Origin: Aeromonas sobria
GTDB taxonomy: Bacteria > Pseudomonadota > Gammaproteobacteria > Enterobacterales > Aeromonadaceae
NCBI RefSeq assembly: GCF_000820145.1
Contig: NZ_CDBW01000029.1
Coordinates: forward strand, 62,001 to 126,000
Length of the DNA stretch: 64,000 nucleotides
Reading direction: 5' to 3'
Part shown: one piece after another, positions 28,290-38,050 of the stretch
Position numbering within the stretch: position 1 is the first letter of the stretch
Layout: the number at the start of each line of letters is the position of its first letter
The notes under the pieces: model-generated
Seen by the model: the letters and a program-made list of their open reading frames with translations, nothing else
Told to the model about the DNA's origin: nothing
Databases searched by the model: none
Translations under genes and position numbers: made by a program

Positions 28290-31200
28290 TTATGGTCGAC
28301 CAGCTGGGCTGGTTGCCACGTTAACTGCAGCAGTGCTGCCACCGTGACGGCCAGAACTGGCCACTTCACTGCGAACGAGTGGCGGATGGCTCACTGGCTC
28401 ACTGCTAACCTGCACGACAGGCACCTCGGCAGGGGTGGCCATAGGTGCAGAGGCTTTGCGAGCGCGAGCCAGCAAACCGGCACCTTTGTTGACCTGCTTG
28501 GCCACTGGGGCGGCGACCGCTTCCTTGGCAACAGGTTCAACAGCGGCCACAACGACGGGCTCGATCACGGCTACCTCAGCAATGACCACAGGTGCCGTTA
28601 CTTCGGTAGTTGGCGCAGCTTCAACGGCAACTGCAGCTACTGAGGCAGTTTCTACCAACGAAGCAGGTGCAATCACCACGTCAGCCACTTCAACTACGTC
28701 GGCAACAGGAGCGACTACCACATCAGCAACCAGCTGCACAGGTGCGGCAGTCGGTGCTGTTGGAGTAACGTCAGCCACGGCAGCGTGAACCTCGGTTGCG
28801 ACGACCTGATCACGGATGTCATCCGCAACAGCTTCTACAACATGTTCAGTCAATGCTGAAGATGCCTGCAGTGCCGCAGCAATGGCGTCTGCGCTAGGAA
28901 TAGTGACGACTGGTACGGCAGGCTCTTCCACTTTGACCTGAGCAGCATCGGCCTGGGCCGCGGCTGTCAGAGTGACATCTGCTTGCTGCTCTTCATCACG
29001 CTGGCTACGAGTATCTTCGTTGATACGCTTGCGACGCTGACCTTCAATGCGCTGACTACGTGGGGTACGACGGGAGCGGCGTTGACCTTCGGTCTGCTCT
29101 TCCTGCTCATTACCCACTGTTGCCTCGTTCACTTCAGCTGGCGCCTCGTCAACCGGCAGGGCAGGGGCATCGGTAGCAACGACATCGACACGGATCTGCT
29201 TACGCAGTTGACGACGTTCGCGGCGCTCAGCCACTTTCTGCTCTTTTTCCTGACGCGGCTCGATCGCGGCTTCCACAGTGTCAATGGCTTCTACTGCTTC
29301 AACAACGACTTCAGCACGCTGCTCACGAGGAGCGCGTGGCTCACGGGCCGGACGTGGTGCACGGGGCTCGCGCTCTTGACGAGGTTCGCGAGGCTCACGC
29401 TCAACGCGAGGTTGCACGTCACCACGAGGTTCACGTTCCATGCGCTGCTCATTACGAGCTTCAGCGCGCGGTTCGCGTTCCTGACGGGGCTCACGCTCTT
29501 TACGAGGACGACGATTGCGGTTTTCACCACCTTCACGGTTACCGTTTTCACGTTTCTCGCCAGCTTCCGCGTTGTTGCGGTTGTTGCGATTGTCGTCACG
29601 ACGAGGGCGCTGACCACGGCCACGGGCGTCATCACGCTGGTGACGATGACCGTCATCCTTGCGAGCTTCCCGCTCAACCGGTTGTTCGGCAGGCGCTTTC
29701 ACTGCGGCAGGAGCGGCATCATTGCTGAACAGACCTGCAATACCCTTGATCAGTTTGCCAAAGAAACCGGCTTGAGCTGGTGCGGCAGTGGCTGCTGCAA
29801 TGGGGGCCGGGGCGGCCACAGGAGCAGGTTGTACCGGTTGGGCAAAGCCTTGCAACAGGGGCTGTTCACGCTCGATCACCTGGGCCTGTTTCGGCTGGTA
29901 AGTCGGCTTGGCCACTTCTGTTTTCAGTTCATAGCTGGCCGCTTCCGCAATCTCGTTTTGACGAATGCGGGTGACTTCGTAGTGCGGCGTTTCCAGATGC
30001 TGGTTCGGAATGATGTAAACACGGACATCATTACGCTGTTCCAGGCTGGCGATGGCGGCGCGCTTCTCGTTGAGCAGATAAGCGGCAACATCGACCGGCA
30101 CTTGACCGTGCACCTGCTCGGTATTGTCTTTCATGGCCTCTTCTTCGATCAGGCGCAGGATGGACAATGCGAGGGATTCGTTGTCACGAATGACACCTTG
30201 ACCCTGACAACGAGGGCAGATGTGGCTGCTGGACTCGTTGAGAGAGGGGCGCAGACGTTGACGCGACATTTCGAGCAGACCGAAGCGGGAAATACGTCCC
30301 AACTGAATGCGGGCGCGATCCTGATGCACAGCTTCACGCAGACGGTTTTCCACTTCGCGTTGGTTGCGAACCGGGGTCATGTCGATGAAGTCGATGACGA
30401 TCAGGCCACCCAGGTCGCGCAGGCGCAATTGACGGGCAATTTCGTCGGCCGCTTCCAGGTTGGTTTGCAGCGCAGTCTCTTCGATATCGCCGCCCTTGGT
30501 GGCGCGGGAGGAGTTGATATCGATGGAGGTCAGTGCTTCGGTCGGATCGATAACGATGCTGCCGCCGGAGGGCAGGCGCACTTCGCGCTGGAAGGCCGAC
30601 TCGATTTGGCTCTCAATCTGGAAGTGGTTGAACAGAGCAACTTCACCCTTGTACAGCTTCACCCGATTGAGGAAATCGGGACGAACCAGCTCGATGTGAG
30701 CACGGGCACGTTCAAAAATCACCGGGTCATCGATCAGGATTTCACCCACATCGCGACGCAGATAATCGCGAATGGCACGTACGATCACGTTGCTTTCCTG
30801 GTGGATAAGCACGGGCGCAGTGCGCTCTTGTGATGCCTTGTGGATGGAGTCCCAGTGGTTGAGCAGAACATTCAGGTCCCATTCCAGCTCTTCGGGCGAT
30901 TTGCCAACACCGGCAGTACGCACGATCAGGCCCATGCCTTCCGGCACGGTCAGTCCGTTCAGGGCTTCTTTCAGTTCCGTTCTTTCATCACCCTCAATGC
31001 GGCGGGAGATACCACCGGCACGGGGGTTGTTCGGCATCAGTACCAGATAGCTACCAGCCAGGCTGATAAAGGTAGTGAGGGCTGCACCCTTGGTGCCACG
31101 CTCTTCTTTATCAATCTGAACGATCACTTCCTGGCCTTCGCGGACCACTTCTTTGATGTTGGGACGACCCTGATAGGAGTAACCGGAGGGGAAATAGTTG

Positions 31201-31424
31201 CGGGCGATCTCTTTCAACGGCAGGAAACCGTGTCGTTCGGCGCCGTAGTCGACAAAAGCAGCTTCAAGGCTGGGCTCTACGCGGGTGATTTTACCTTTGT
31301 AAATATTCGCTTTCTTTTGCTCGTGTCCCGGACTTTCAATATCCAAATCGTAAAGCTGTTGTCCGTCAACCAGCGCTACGCGCAACTCCTCTTCTTGAGT
31401 TGCGTTGATTAGCATTCTTTTCAT
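28290..31424 (-). CDS. rne: Ribonuclease E
   Basis: Essential endoribonuclease and scaffold of the RNA degradosome. The 1044-residue protein has the S1 domain near residues 35-120 ([22 protein letters not shown]), the catalytic aspartates in [14 protein letters not shown] and [11 protein letters not shown], and the zinc-link [10 protein letters not shown]. The C-terminal half is disordered: a likely membrane-targeting amphipathic helix [15 protein letters not shown], an arginine-rich RNA-binding part with repeated EREPR units, long Ala/Val/Thr-rich low-complexity runs, and a terminal segment ([25 protein letters not shown]) resembling the polynucleotide-phosphorylase-binding end of E. coli RNase E. 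Divergent from rluC with a long 5' leader. Confidence 0.97.
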   Translation of the reverse strand: MKRMLINATQEEELRVALVDGQQLYDLDIESPGHEQKKANIYKGKITRVEPSLEAAFVDYGAERHGFLPLKEIARNYFPSGYSYQGRPNIKEVVREGQEVIVQIDKEERGTKGAALTTFISLAGSYLVLMPNNPRAGGISRRIEGDERTELKEALNGLTVPEGMGLIVRTAGVGKSPEELEWDLNVLLNHWDSIHKASQERTAPVLIHQESNVIVRAIRDYLRRDVGEILIDDPVIFERARAHIELVRPDFLNRVKLYKGEVALFNHFQIESQIESAFQREVRLPSGGSIVIDPTEALTSIDINSSRATKGGDIEETALQTNLEAADEIARQLRLRDLGGLIVIDFIDMTPVRNQREVENRLREAVHQDRARIQLGRISRFGLLEMSRQRLRPSLNESSSHICPRCQGQGVIRDNESLALSILRLIEEEAMKDNTEQVHGQVPVDVAAYLLNEKRAAIASLEQRNDVRVYIIPNQHLETPHYEVTRIRQNEIAEAASYELKTEVAKPTYQPKQAQVIEREQPLLQGFAQPVQPAPVAAPAPIAAATAAPAQAGFFGKLIKGIAGLFSNDAAPAAVKAPAEQPVEREARKDDGHRHQRDDARGRGQRPRRDDNRNNRNNAEAGEKRENGNREGGENRNRRPRKEREPRQEREPRAEARNEQRMEREPRGDVQPRVEREPREPRQEREPRAPRPAREPRAPREQRAEVVVEAVEAIDTVEAAIEPRQEKEQKVAERRERRQLRKQIRVDVVATDAPALPVDEAPAEVNEATVGNEQEEQTEGQRRSRRTPRSQRIEGQRRKRINEDTRSQRDEEQQADVTLTAAAQADAAQVKVEEPAVPVVTIPSADAIAAALQASSALTEHVVEAVADDIRDQVVATEVHAAVADVTPTAPTAAPVQLVADVVVAPVADVVEVADVVIAPASLVETASVAAVAVEAAPTTEVTAPVVIAEVAVIEPVVVAAVEPVAKEAVAAPVAKQVNKGAGLLARARKASAPMATPAEVPVVQVSSEPVSHPPLVRSEVASSGRHGGSTAAVNVATSPAGRP

Positions 31425-31742
31425 TGAGTTCTCATTATTGTGTCATTTTGATTTCCTCCACTTGGGTCCTGCCGGCGCCGGCCTCGGGTCTTCAGCATAC
31501 TTGGGCAACCTCCCGGCTGGGGTATGCATGAGGCGCAAACTAAGGGCGCTCTGGTCGTCACTTCTCGAGAGGTGACGAGTTAAGGGTGCCGCAGTGGAGA
31601 CAAATAAACGGTAATGTTTGTGTTCTCCATGCGTTGTACCTCGCACCCGGGAACCGTCATGTTCTTGTATACACGGTGTTTCGGGATTGGGTGGCATACT
31701 ATTTGGCCACTTAGTACAAGGCTTGAACACAATGACAAAACC
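31425..31742 (-). promoter_or_regulatory. Long rne 5' leader
   Basis: About 315 bases lie between the best minus-strand promoter candidate and the rne ATG. In E. coli the 360-base rne leader folds into stems through which RNase E controls its own mRNA. Here GC-rich self-complementary stretches are visible (for example around 31468-31490), but I have not folded the sequence. Confidence 0.5.
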
Positions 31743-31778
31743 TTGTTTATTATCCCATTTAAACCTCTTTTATAGCAA
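31723..31778. promoter_or_regulatory. Overlapping divergent promoters of rne and rluC
   Basis: Minus strand: TTGCTA (31778-31773) and GATAAT (31754-31749) with an 18-base spacer for rne. Plus strand: TTGAAC (31723-31728) and TTTATT (31746-31751) with a 17-base spacer for rluC. The -10 boxes overlap. Both are matched by eye only. Confidence 0.35.
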
Positions 31779-31838
31779 GGCGCCATTTTTCAACAAACCA
31801 TGCAGCCAAGGGGCCTTGGCAGTGTTAAAATCCGCGCC

Positions 31839-32783
31839 ATGACACAGATACAACAACAAGTGCAGCTGCTCACCATCGAAGCTGAGCATGACGGGCAGCG
31901 CATAGACAATTTTCTCAAGACTCAGCTAAAGGGCGTCCCCAAGAGCCTGATCTATCGCATCCTTCGCAAAGGCGAAGTGCGGGTAAACAAAAAGCGCATC
32001 AAACCGGAGTACAAACTCTGCGCGGGTGACGTGATAAGGGTGCCCCCTGTCCGCGTTGCCGAAAAAAATGAATTGCCGTCGGCTAATCTGGGGGTTATCC
32101 AGCGTCTGGAGAGCCAGATCCTGTTCGAAGACGAGGCGATGATCGTGCTGAACAAGCCCTCTGGCATGGCAGTACACGGTGGCAGTGGCCTCAGCTTTGG
32201 CGTCATCGAGGGGCTTCGTGCTTTGCGTCCGGACGCTCGCTTCCTCGAGCTGGTACACCGTCTCGACCGCGATACCTCCGGCGTGCTGCTGGTTGCCAAA
32301 AAGCGCAGCGCCTTGCGTAGCCTGCATGAACAACTGCGGATTAAGACCATGCGCAAGCAGTATCTGGCGCTGGTTCGCGGCAAGTGGCAGGCTCACGTCA
32401 AAGTGGTCAACGCACCGCTGCGCAAAAACGATCTGCAATCCGGTGAACGGGTGGTGCGGGTCAGTGCTGATGGCAAACCGTCTGAAACCCGGTTTCGGGT
32501 CGTGCGTCAATTCGCCGAAGCGACCCTGGTCGAGTGTAGTCCGATCACCGGTCGCACCCACCAGATCCGCGTTCACACCCTGCATGCCGGTCACCCGATC
32601 GCTTGCGACGATAAGTATGGCGAAGCGGCGTTTGATGAGAAAATGCGCAGCCAAGGGCTGAAACGACTGTTTTTACATGCCTGGAAGCTGAGCTTTATTC
32701 ATCCTGCCGATGGTCGCGAGATGCAGATGGAGGCTCCTCTTGCTCCTGAGCTTGATGGCTTCCTGGAAAAACTGGCTCGCTAA
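31839..32783 (+). CDS. rluC: 23S rRNA pseudouridine synthase RluC
   Basis: Makes pseudouridines 955, 2504 and 2580 of 23S rRNA. The 314-residue protein from ATG 31839 has an N-terminal S4 domain ([32 protein letters not shown]), then the RluA-type catalytic domain with [14 protein letters not shown], the active-site Asp in [19 protein letters not shown], and [25 protein letters not shown]. Divergent from rne as in E. coli. Its TAA overlaps the next ATG by one base. Confidence 0.97.
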   Translation: MTQIQQQVQLLTIEAEHDGQRIDNFLKTQLKGVPKSLIYRILRKGEVRVNKKRIKPEYKLCAGDVIRVPPVRVAEKNELPSANLGVIQRLESQILFEDEAMIVLNKPSGMAVHGGSGLSFGVIEGLRALRPDARFLELVHRLDRDTSGVLLVAKKRSALRSLHEQLRIKTMRKQYLALVRGKWQAHVKVVNAPLRKNDLQSGERVVRVSADGKPSETRFRVVRQFAEATLVECSPITGRTHQIRVHTLHAGHPIACDDKYGEAAFDEKMRSQGLKRLFLHAWKLSFIHPADGREMQMEAPLAPELDGFLEKLAR

Positions 32784-33427
32784 TGCAAGATATCCGGCTC
32801 GCCATTTTCGATTGGGACGGTACCCTGATGGATTCGGTGGGCCGGATTGTTGCCTGTGTGCAAGGGGCCGCCAGCGATTGCGAACTGGCGGTGCCAGCAC
32901 CGGCTCAGATCCGGCAAATTATCGGATTGAGTCTCGATGTGGCCATGTCCCACCTGTTTGGTTGTGGCGATGATGAGTGTCAGATCACCGCGCTGACCGA
33001 TCGCTATCGCCATCACTATCTGCACGATGTGACTCCCAGCCCTTTATTTGTTGGGGCAGAGGCGTTGTTGCGTGGCTGGCACACCCAGGGGTTGCTGCTG
33101 GCGGTCGCCACCGGAAAATCACGTCGTGGTCTTGACCGGGTATTGGACGAGACTGGGTTGCGCCCCTTGTTCATCACCAGCCGGGGGGCCGATGAGGCGC
33201 GCTCCAAGCCTGATCCTTTGATGCTTGAGCAGATCCTGGCCGAGCTGGGGCTATTGCCCCGGCAGGCGGTGATGATCGGTGACTCGGTGCATGATATGGC
33301 GATGGCCGAGGCGATTGCCATGCCCCGGATTGGCGTTAGCTGGGGGGTCGATAACCGTGATGCCCTCAGTCGTCACCGGCCATCGGCAGTGGTGGATACC
33401 ATGGCAGCGCTGCAACAGTTATTGTGA
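32783..33427 (+). CDS. HAD-superfamily phosphatase
   Basis: HAD subfamily IA hydrolase of 214 residues, resembling phosphoglycolate phosphatase-like proteins. Motif I is AIFDWDGTLMDS near the N terminus (nucleophile Asp and acid Asp), motif II is AVATGKSRRGL, motif III is the Lys in RSKPDPLMLEQIL, and motif IV is MIGDSVHDMAMAEA. A small helical cap lies between motifs I and II. It shares one base with rluC, so the two are probably co-translated. The substrate is not determined by sequence; small phosphorylated metabolites are usual for the family. Confidence 0.88.
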   Translation: MQDIRLAIFDWDGTLMDSVGRIVACVQGAASDCELAVPAPAQIRQIIGLSLDVAMSHLFGCGDDECQITALTDRYRHHYLHDVTPSPLFVGAEALLRGWHTQGLLLAVATGKSRRGLDRVLDETGLRPLFITSRGADEARSKPDPLMLEQILAELGLLPRQAVMIGDSVHDMAMAEAIAMPRIGVSWGVDNRDALSRHRPSAVVDTMAALQQLL

Positions 33428-33446
33428 ATGCCTGAATCCCATCGAT

Positions 33447-33482
33447 AAAAAAGAGCCCGGCCAATTGGCCGGGCTCTTTTTT
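33447..33482. terminator. Bidirectional terminator between HAD gene and efflux operon
   Basis: A 16-base stem AAAAAAGAGCCCGGCC with its complement around AATT, flanked by A- and T-runs on both sides, between two converging genes. Confidence 0.95.
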
Positions 33483-33489
33483 ATCTTGC

Positions 33490-34983
33490 TTATCCTGCCG
33501 TTTCTTCATGCGCGGGGGCTTGTGGCACTGTCCATTCGCCACCCAGTGCCTTGTGCAACATCACCACTGTGGTGGCGGTATTGAGCCTGGCCTGTACTTT
33601 GGCATCCTGCAGGTTGTTGCTGACGCGCTGGGCATTGAGCACGCTCAGATGGTTTTCGAGCCCGGCCCGATAGAGGCTGGTTGCTTTGTTGACCGCCAGG
33701 CGCGCCTGCTGGTCGGCTTGGTTGAGCAAGCGGTAATACTCCTGGCTATTTGCATAAGCATTGAGCACCGTATCTACCTCGTTGAAGGCGCCATTGACGA
33801 CCTGCTGATAGGTGAGGGCGGATTCTCGAAATGCCGCTTCTTGCAGATCCACCATGGCAGCACCTCGCCCGCCGTCGAACAGGTTCCAACTTATGCCAGC
33901 CCCAAGGGACCAACCCACGGAACCCGAGGAGAGCAGATCGTCCAGGTTGTGGGCCGATACCCCGGGAGTACCGGTCAACATCAGTTTCGGGTACTGGTTG
34001 GCGATGGTGGCGCCCAGCTGCTGGTTGCGCGCAGCCATCTCCCGCTCGGCCAGGGCGATATCCCATCGTCTGGTCAGCAGATCCGATGGCAGGCCCACCG
34101 GGATCAGCCCCTTCATCTGTGGCAAGACGCCGTCACCGAGCCGGTTGCGGGTCTGGGCGGTGGTCTCCCCCAGTAAAATGGCCAGCCGACCAAGATGGAC
34201 GGCGCGAGCACTGTCGAGCATCGGTAGCATGGCTTCTGTGGTGGCCTGGGCGGCGCGGGCATTGGCTATATCCAGCTCAGATCCATAGCCGTGGCGCTGG
34301 AGGGAGAGCACCAGATCCAGCACCTGTTGCTGTTCTGTGATGGTCTGGCGGGTGATGGCCATGCGCTCTTCAGCGGCGCGGTACTGCAAGTAGTTGTTGA
34401 TCACCTCGGCGGTCATCAGGGTGGTGAGGTTGCGCTGCAGCAGCTCGGCCTGCTCAACCCGGATGCTGGCAGCCTGGCTCATGGCATCGATCCGGCCAAA
34501 CAGGTCTGCCTCCCAGCCGATGGATGCGCTGGCCAGATGGGCATGGCTGTCGCGATCGATCAGGCTGATGCTACTGCCCCCCAGCTGGGGCGGCAGCGCA
34601 TATTCGGTGACGGCAGGGCCGCTCAGCGGCCCATTCTCGCTCAGCCGCATATCCAGATAACCGGCATTAAGGGAGACGGTAGGCACTTTAAGGGAGGAGA
34701 CCGCCGCCTGATAGGATTGCGCAGCGTTGATCCGCTCCTTGGCCATCCTGATGGGGATGTTCTGTTGCTGGGCGGCCACGATCAGCTGGTCGAGCTGCGG
34801 ATCATTGAACTGCTGCCACCAGTGCACCCCAGCCACGGGCTTGACCGCGCTGATCCCCGCTGTTCCCTGGCTATTGAGATAGACATTCCCCACGGCCACC
34901 AGCGGCACCTCATAGTCTGGGGTCATGCTGCAACCGCACAGCAGCAGGGCGGCGGCCACCATGGTGAGTCGATAGTCAATCAT
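33490..34983 (-). CDS. Outer membrane efflux lipoprotein (NodT family)
   Basis: TolC-like outer-membrane channel of an RND efflux system. The 497-residue precursor has a lipoprotein signal with LLLCGCS (Cys18), then the OEP-type duplicate of long helices and barrel strands: HWWQQFNDPQLDQLI is the typical N-terminal motif of RND outer-membrane factors, and repeated Leu/Ala/Gln-rich helices include RRWDIALAEREMAARNQQLG, the second-half motif. Strong Shine-Dalgarno AAGGAG. It overlaps the pump gene by 8 bases, so all three parts of the pump should be made together. Substrates unknown. Confidence 0.92.
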   Translation of the reverse strand: MIDYRLTMVAAALLLCGCSMTPDYEVPLVAVGNVYLNSQGTAGISAVKPVAGVHWWQQFNDPQLDQLIVAAQQQNIPIRMAKERINAAQSYQAAVSSLKVPTVSLNAGYLDMRLSENGPLSGPAVTEYALPPQLGGSSISLIDRDSHAHLASASIGWEADLFGRIDAMSQAASIRVEQAELLQRNLTTLMTAEVINNYLQYRAAEERMAITRQTITEQQQVLDLVLSLQRHGYGSELDIANARAAQATTEAMLPMLDSARAVHLGRLAILLGETTAQTRNRLGDGVLPQMKGLIPVGLPSDLLTRRWDIALAEREMAARNQQLGATIANQYPKLMLTGTPGVSAHNLDDLLSSGSVGWSLGAGISWNLFDGGRGAAMVDLQEAAFRESALTYQQVVNGAFNEVDTVLNAYANSQEYYRLLNQADQQARLAVNKATSLYRAGLENHLSVLNAQRVSNNLQDAKVQARLNTATTVVMLHKALGGEWTVPQAPAHEETAG

Positions 34984-37900
34984 GGCACTGCTCCTTGCTG
35001 ATCGAGGGGGTGATGGCCGCCTGCTTGTCGCCGCGATAGAGCAGTTGATAGAGGGCTGGCATCACGAAAAGGGAGAGGAATGAGGCGGCGGAGAGCCCGC
35101 CCACTATGGTGGCCGCCATCTGATCAAACAGCCGGTCGGTCAGCAGCGGTATCATCCCGAGTACCGTGGTGAGGGCCGCCATCGAGATGGCCATGGTGCG
35201 GTTGAGGGTCGCGACTTTCACCGCCTCTGCCAGCGCTCTGCCATTCTTGCGTTCCAGTTCGATCTGGTCGATCAGCACTATGCCGTTTTTGATGATCATG
35301 CCGCTCAGGCAGATCAGGCCGACAATCGCCATAAAGCCGAACGGTTTGTCCAGTAACAACAGGCTCCAGACAACGCCGATGGAGGCCAATGGCAGGGTCA
35401 CCAAGATGATGAACGGCTGGCGATAGGCACTGAACATGGCGACCAGGATGATGGTCATCAAGATCATCGCCTTGGGGGTCTGGGTCATCAGATCATCGAC
35501 CGACCGCTTCTCGTCATAATATTCGCCGCCCCACTCCATGGTGTAGCCGGGGGGCAGGGCAATGGCTTCCAGCTCACTGGCCACGGCCTTGCGCACATTG
35601 GAAGGGGTATCGCCGCGCACGTCAGCCTGCACTGTGATGGCCGGTTGACGGTTGTAGCGCCAGCGCATGCTCTCTTCCCCTTTGAATTCGATACCATCGA
35701 CAACCTGTCCCATCGGGACGCTGTGGCTACCGAGCAGGGATCGCACCGGAATATTGCCAAAGTGCTCCAGCGAGGCGTTGCTGCTGCGCAGTTTGATGGG
35801 GATCAGATCATCATCGCAGCGCATCAGGCCAATCAGGCTACCATCGGTTGCCCGGGAAATGGCGTTGGCAATATCAGTGCGATTGACGCCGGCCATTCTT
35901 GCCGCATCCTGGTTGATGAGGGGCACCAGCACCTTGCTCTCCTGCCGCCAGTTATCCCGGATGTAGATGAGGCGGGGGTTAGCCGCCAGCAACTGCTTGG
36001 CCTGATTGGCCAGCCGGTGTAGCTCTTGAGGATCCGGTCCAACGAAGCGGGCTTCAATGGCAAATTTATCCTTGGTGGCCAGCTTGAGCGGACGGAATCT
36101 GGGCTCGGCATAAGGGAACTCGGCCTGCAGCCAGGCATCTCCTGCCGCCGTCAGAGAGGCGATATCGTCATAACTGCGGGTATTGATCAGGATCTGGCCA
36201 TAGCTGTTGTCAAAAGGCTCGGGCTCCACGGTGACCGAGAAGCGCGGGGCACTCTCGCCAACGTGGCTGGAAATGCTGATCACCTGGGGTTGACGCAGCA
36301 GCCACCGCTCAATTTTGTGCATGTCAGCGGAGGTTTGCGCAATCCGTCCCCCGTTGGGCAGCCAGTAGTCGAGAAACAGCATGGGGCGATCCGAGGAGGG
36401 CATGAAGTTGACCTGCAGCAGCGGAATGGCGACCAGGGTCAACAGCAGCACAGGGGCCACCCCGAGCAGCAGTTTGACCGGATGGTCTACCGACCAGAAC
36501 ACGGCTTTTTGGTAGAGCTGGGCCATGGCTGAGACCCGTGCCGTGCCGTCGGTTTGGCTCGGTGTTGGAATGAAATACCAGCAGAGCAACGGGGTGACCG
36601 TCATGGCGATGAGCCATGAGAGCAGCAGGGAGCTGCACAGCACCTGGACGATGGAGAGGGCAAACTCGGCGGCATCAGTCTGGGAGAAAAGTACCGGTGC
36701 GGTTCCCAGTGCGGCGATCAGGGTGGCAGCCAACAGCGGCAGCGCCATTTCGCGGATGCTGTCGCTCACCGCCTGATGGCGAGCAATCCCCTGGCGCAAT
36801 TTGGACTCAAAGAGATCGACGATGACGATGGCATTGTCCACCAGCATGCCCAGCGCCAGGATAAACGAGCCGAGCGATACCCGCTGCAGATCGACCTGGG
36901 TCAGATTGAGGTAGATCAGGGTAAACAGGATGGTCAGCAACAGGCTGGCACCGACGATGGCGGCACTGCGCCACCCCATGAAGATCAGCAATACAACCAC
37001 AACGATGATCACGCTCTCGGCCAGGTTGAGGATGAAGTTATTGACCGACTTGGCCACCTCCTCCGGCTGATAGGCGATGATGCCGATATGCACACCCTCC
37101 GGCAGGGTGGCTTCGAACTGTACCAGTTCCTGTTTGAGGGTGTCCCCAATGCTGACCACGTTGATGCCGTTGACCGGGCTCACCGCCAGGGTGATCGCTT
37201 GCTGGCCATTGAAGCGGCTCAGGGTCATGGCGGGATCCTGGTAGTCCAGATAGATGTTGGCGATATCACCGAGCTTCACCGTGGCGCTTTCGAGACCATT
37301 GATACCGGTCTTGATGCTGAGGTTCTGGATATCCTCCACGCTGTTGAACGCACCGCCCTGCTCAACGCGCAGTTGCTCGATGCCAAGGGGGAAATCCCCA
37401 CTGTGCAATGGCATGTTTTGACTGGTTAGCTGATCGATCAGCTGCAGGGTGGTCAGGTTGGCTTGTGCCAACCGTTCATCATCGAGATCGATGTTGATCA
37501 CCTGCTCCCGAATGCCGTGCAACTGAACTTTCTTCACCCCCTCGACGGCCTTGAGCCGGCGTTGCAGCTCGCGGGCATGATCCTTGAGATCGGCCATGGC
37601 GACGTTATCGCCATAAAGGGAGAAGAGCATGCCATACACTTCGGAAAATTCATCCTGCACTATGGTGAGCTGGGCTTGGGGTGGCAGGGACAGCTTGACG
37701 TCATCCACCTTGCGGCGCAGCAAGTCCCACTGCTGGGGGAGCTCGGCAGAGTTCACCTGCTCCTGCAGATCGACAAAAATCATCGAACTGCCGGGACGGG
37801 AGAGGGAGCGCAGCTTCCATAGCGGCGCCATCTCCTGCAATTTGGTTTCGATCTGATCGGTGACCAGCCGCTCCACCTCACCGGCATCGGCACCGGGGTA

Positions 37901-38050
37901 GAGGGTGACAATCACCGCACTTTTGACGGTGAAGGCGGGATCTTCCAGCTTGCCAAGTTGGAAGTAGGAGACCAGCCCGACGAGGGTGCAGAGCAGGGTG
38001 AAGAAGATCACGAAGGTCTTCTGGCGTAGCACAAAGGTCGAGAGATTCAT
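34976..38050 (-). CDS. RND efflux pump inner membrane transporter
   Basis: Proton-driven RND permease, 1024 residues, with 12 predicted membrane segments: TM1 at about 11-30, TM2-6 at about 335-540, TM7 at about 530-560 and TM8-12 at about 860-1010, separated by two large periplasmic loops. The TM4 proton-relay segment reads LALGMLVDNAIVIVDLFE with Asp405; the neighbouring position is Asn406 where AcrB has a second Asp, as in many relatives. The second half repeats with GLICLSGMIIKNGIVLIDQIE. The porter loops carry LYPGADAGEVERLVTDQIE. Its start overlaps the adaptor stop (ATGA). Drug profile cannot be inferred. Confidence 0.95.
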   Translation of the reverse strand: MNLSTFVLRQKTFVIFFTLLCTLVGLVSYFQLGKLEDPAFTVKSAVIVTLYPGADAGEVERLVTDQIETKLQEMAPLWKLRSLSRPGSSMIFVDLQEQVNSAELPQQWDLLRRKVDDVKLSLPPQAQLTIVQDEFSEVYGMLFSLYGDNVAMADLKDHARELQRRLKAVEGVKKVQLHGIREQVINIDLDDERLAQANLTTLQLIDQLTSQNMPLHSGDFPLGIEQLRVEQGGAFNSVEDIQNLSIKTGINGLESATVKLGDIANIYLDYQDPAMTLSRFNGQQAITLAVSPVNGINVVSIGDTLKQELVQFEATLPEGVHIGIIAYQPEEVAKSVNNFILNLAESVIIVVVVLLIFMGWRSAAIVGASLLLTILFTLIYLNLTQVDLQRVSLGSFILALGMLVDNAIVIVDLFESKLRQGIARHQAVSDSIREMALPLLAATLIAALGTAPVLFSQTDAAEFALSIVQVLCSSLLLSWLIAMTVTPLLCWYFIPTPSQTDGTARVSAMAQLYQKAVFWSVDHPVKLLLGVAPVLLLTLVAIPLLQVNFMPSSDRPMLFLDYWLPNGGRIAQTSADMHKIERWLLRQPQVISISSHVGESAPRFSVTVEPEPFDNSYGQILINTRSYDDIASLTAAGDAWLQAEFPYAEPRFRPLKLATKDKFAIEARFVGPDPQELHRLANQAKQLLAANPRLIYIRDNWRQESKVLVPLINQDAARMAGVNRTDIANAISRATDGSLIGLMRCDDDLIPIKLRSSNASLEHFGNIPVRSLLGSHSVPMGQVVDGIEFKGEESMRWRYNRQPAITVQADVRGDTPSNVRKAVASELEAIALPPGYTMEWGGEYYDEKRSVDDLMTQTPKAMILMTIILVAMFSAYRQPFIILVTLPLASIGVVWSLLLLDKPFGFMAIVGLICLSGMIIKNGIVLIDQIELERKNGRALAEAVKVATLNRTMAISMAALTTVLGMIPLLTDRLFDQMAATIVGGLSAASFLSLFVMPALYQLLYRGDKQAAITPSISKEQCHD

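Noticed and set aside
28983..30833. A 616-codon plus-strand frame across rne
   Set aside because: Mirror of the RNase E C-terminal half; Thr/Leu/Phe-rich repeats are the reverse reading of the Arg/Glu-rich tract.
35000..38050. Asn instead of the second TM4 Asp in the RND pump as a sign of inactivity
   Set aside because: The LVDN pattern is common in related working pumps and the first Asp is retained.
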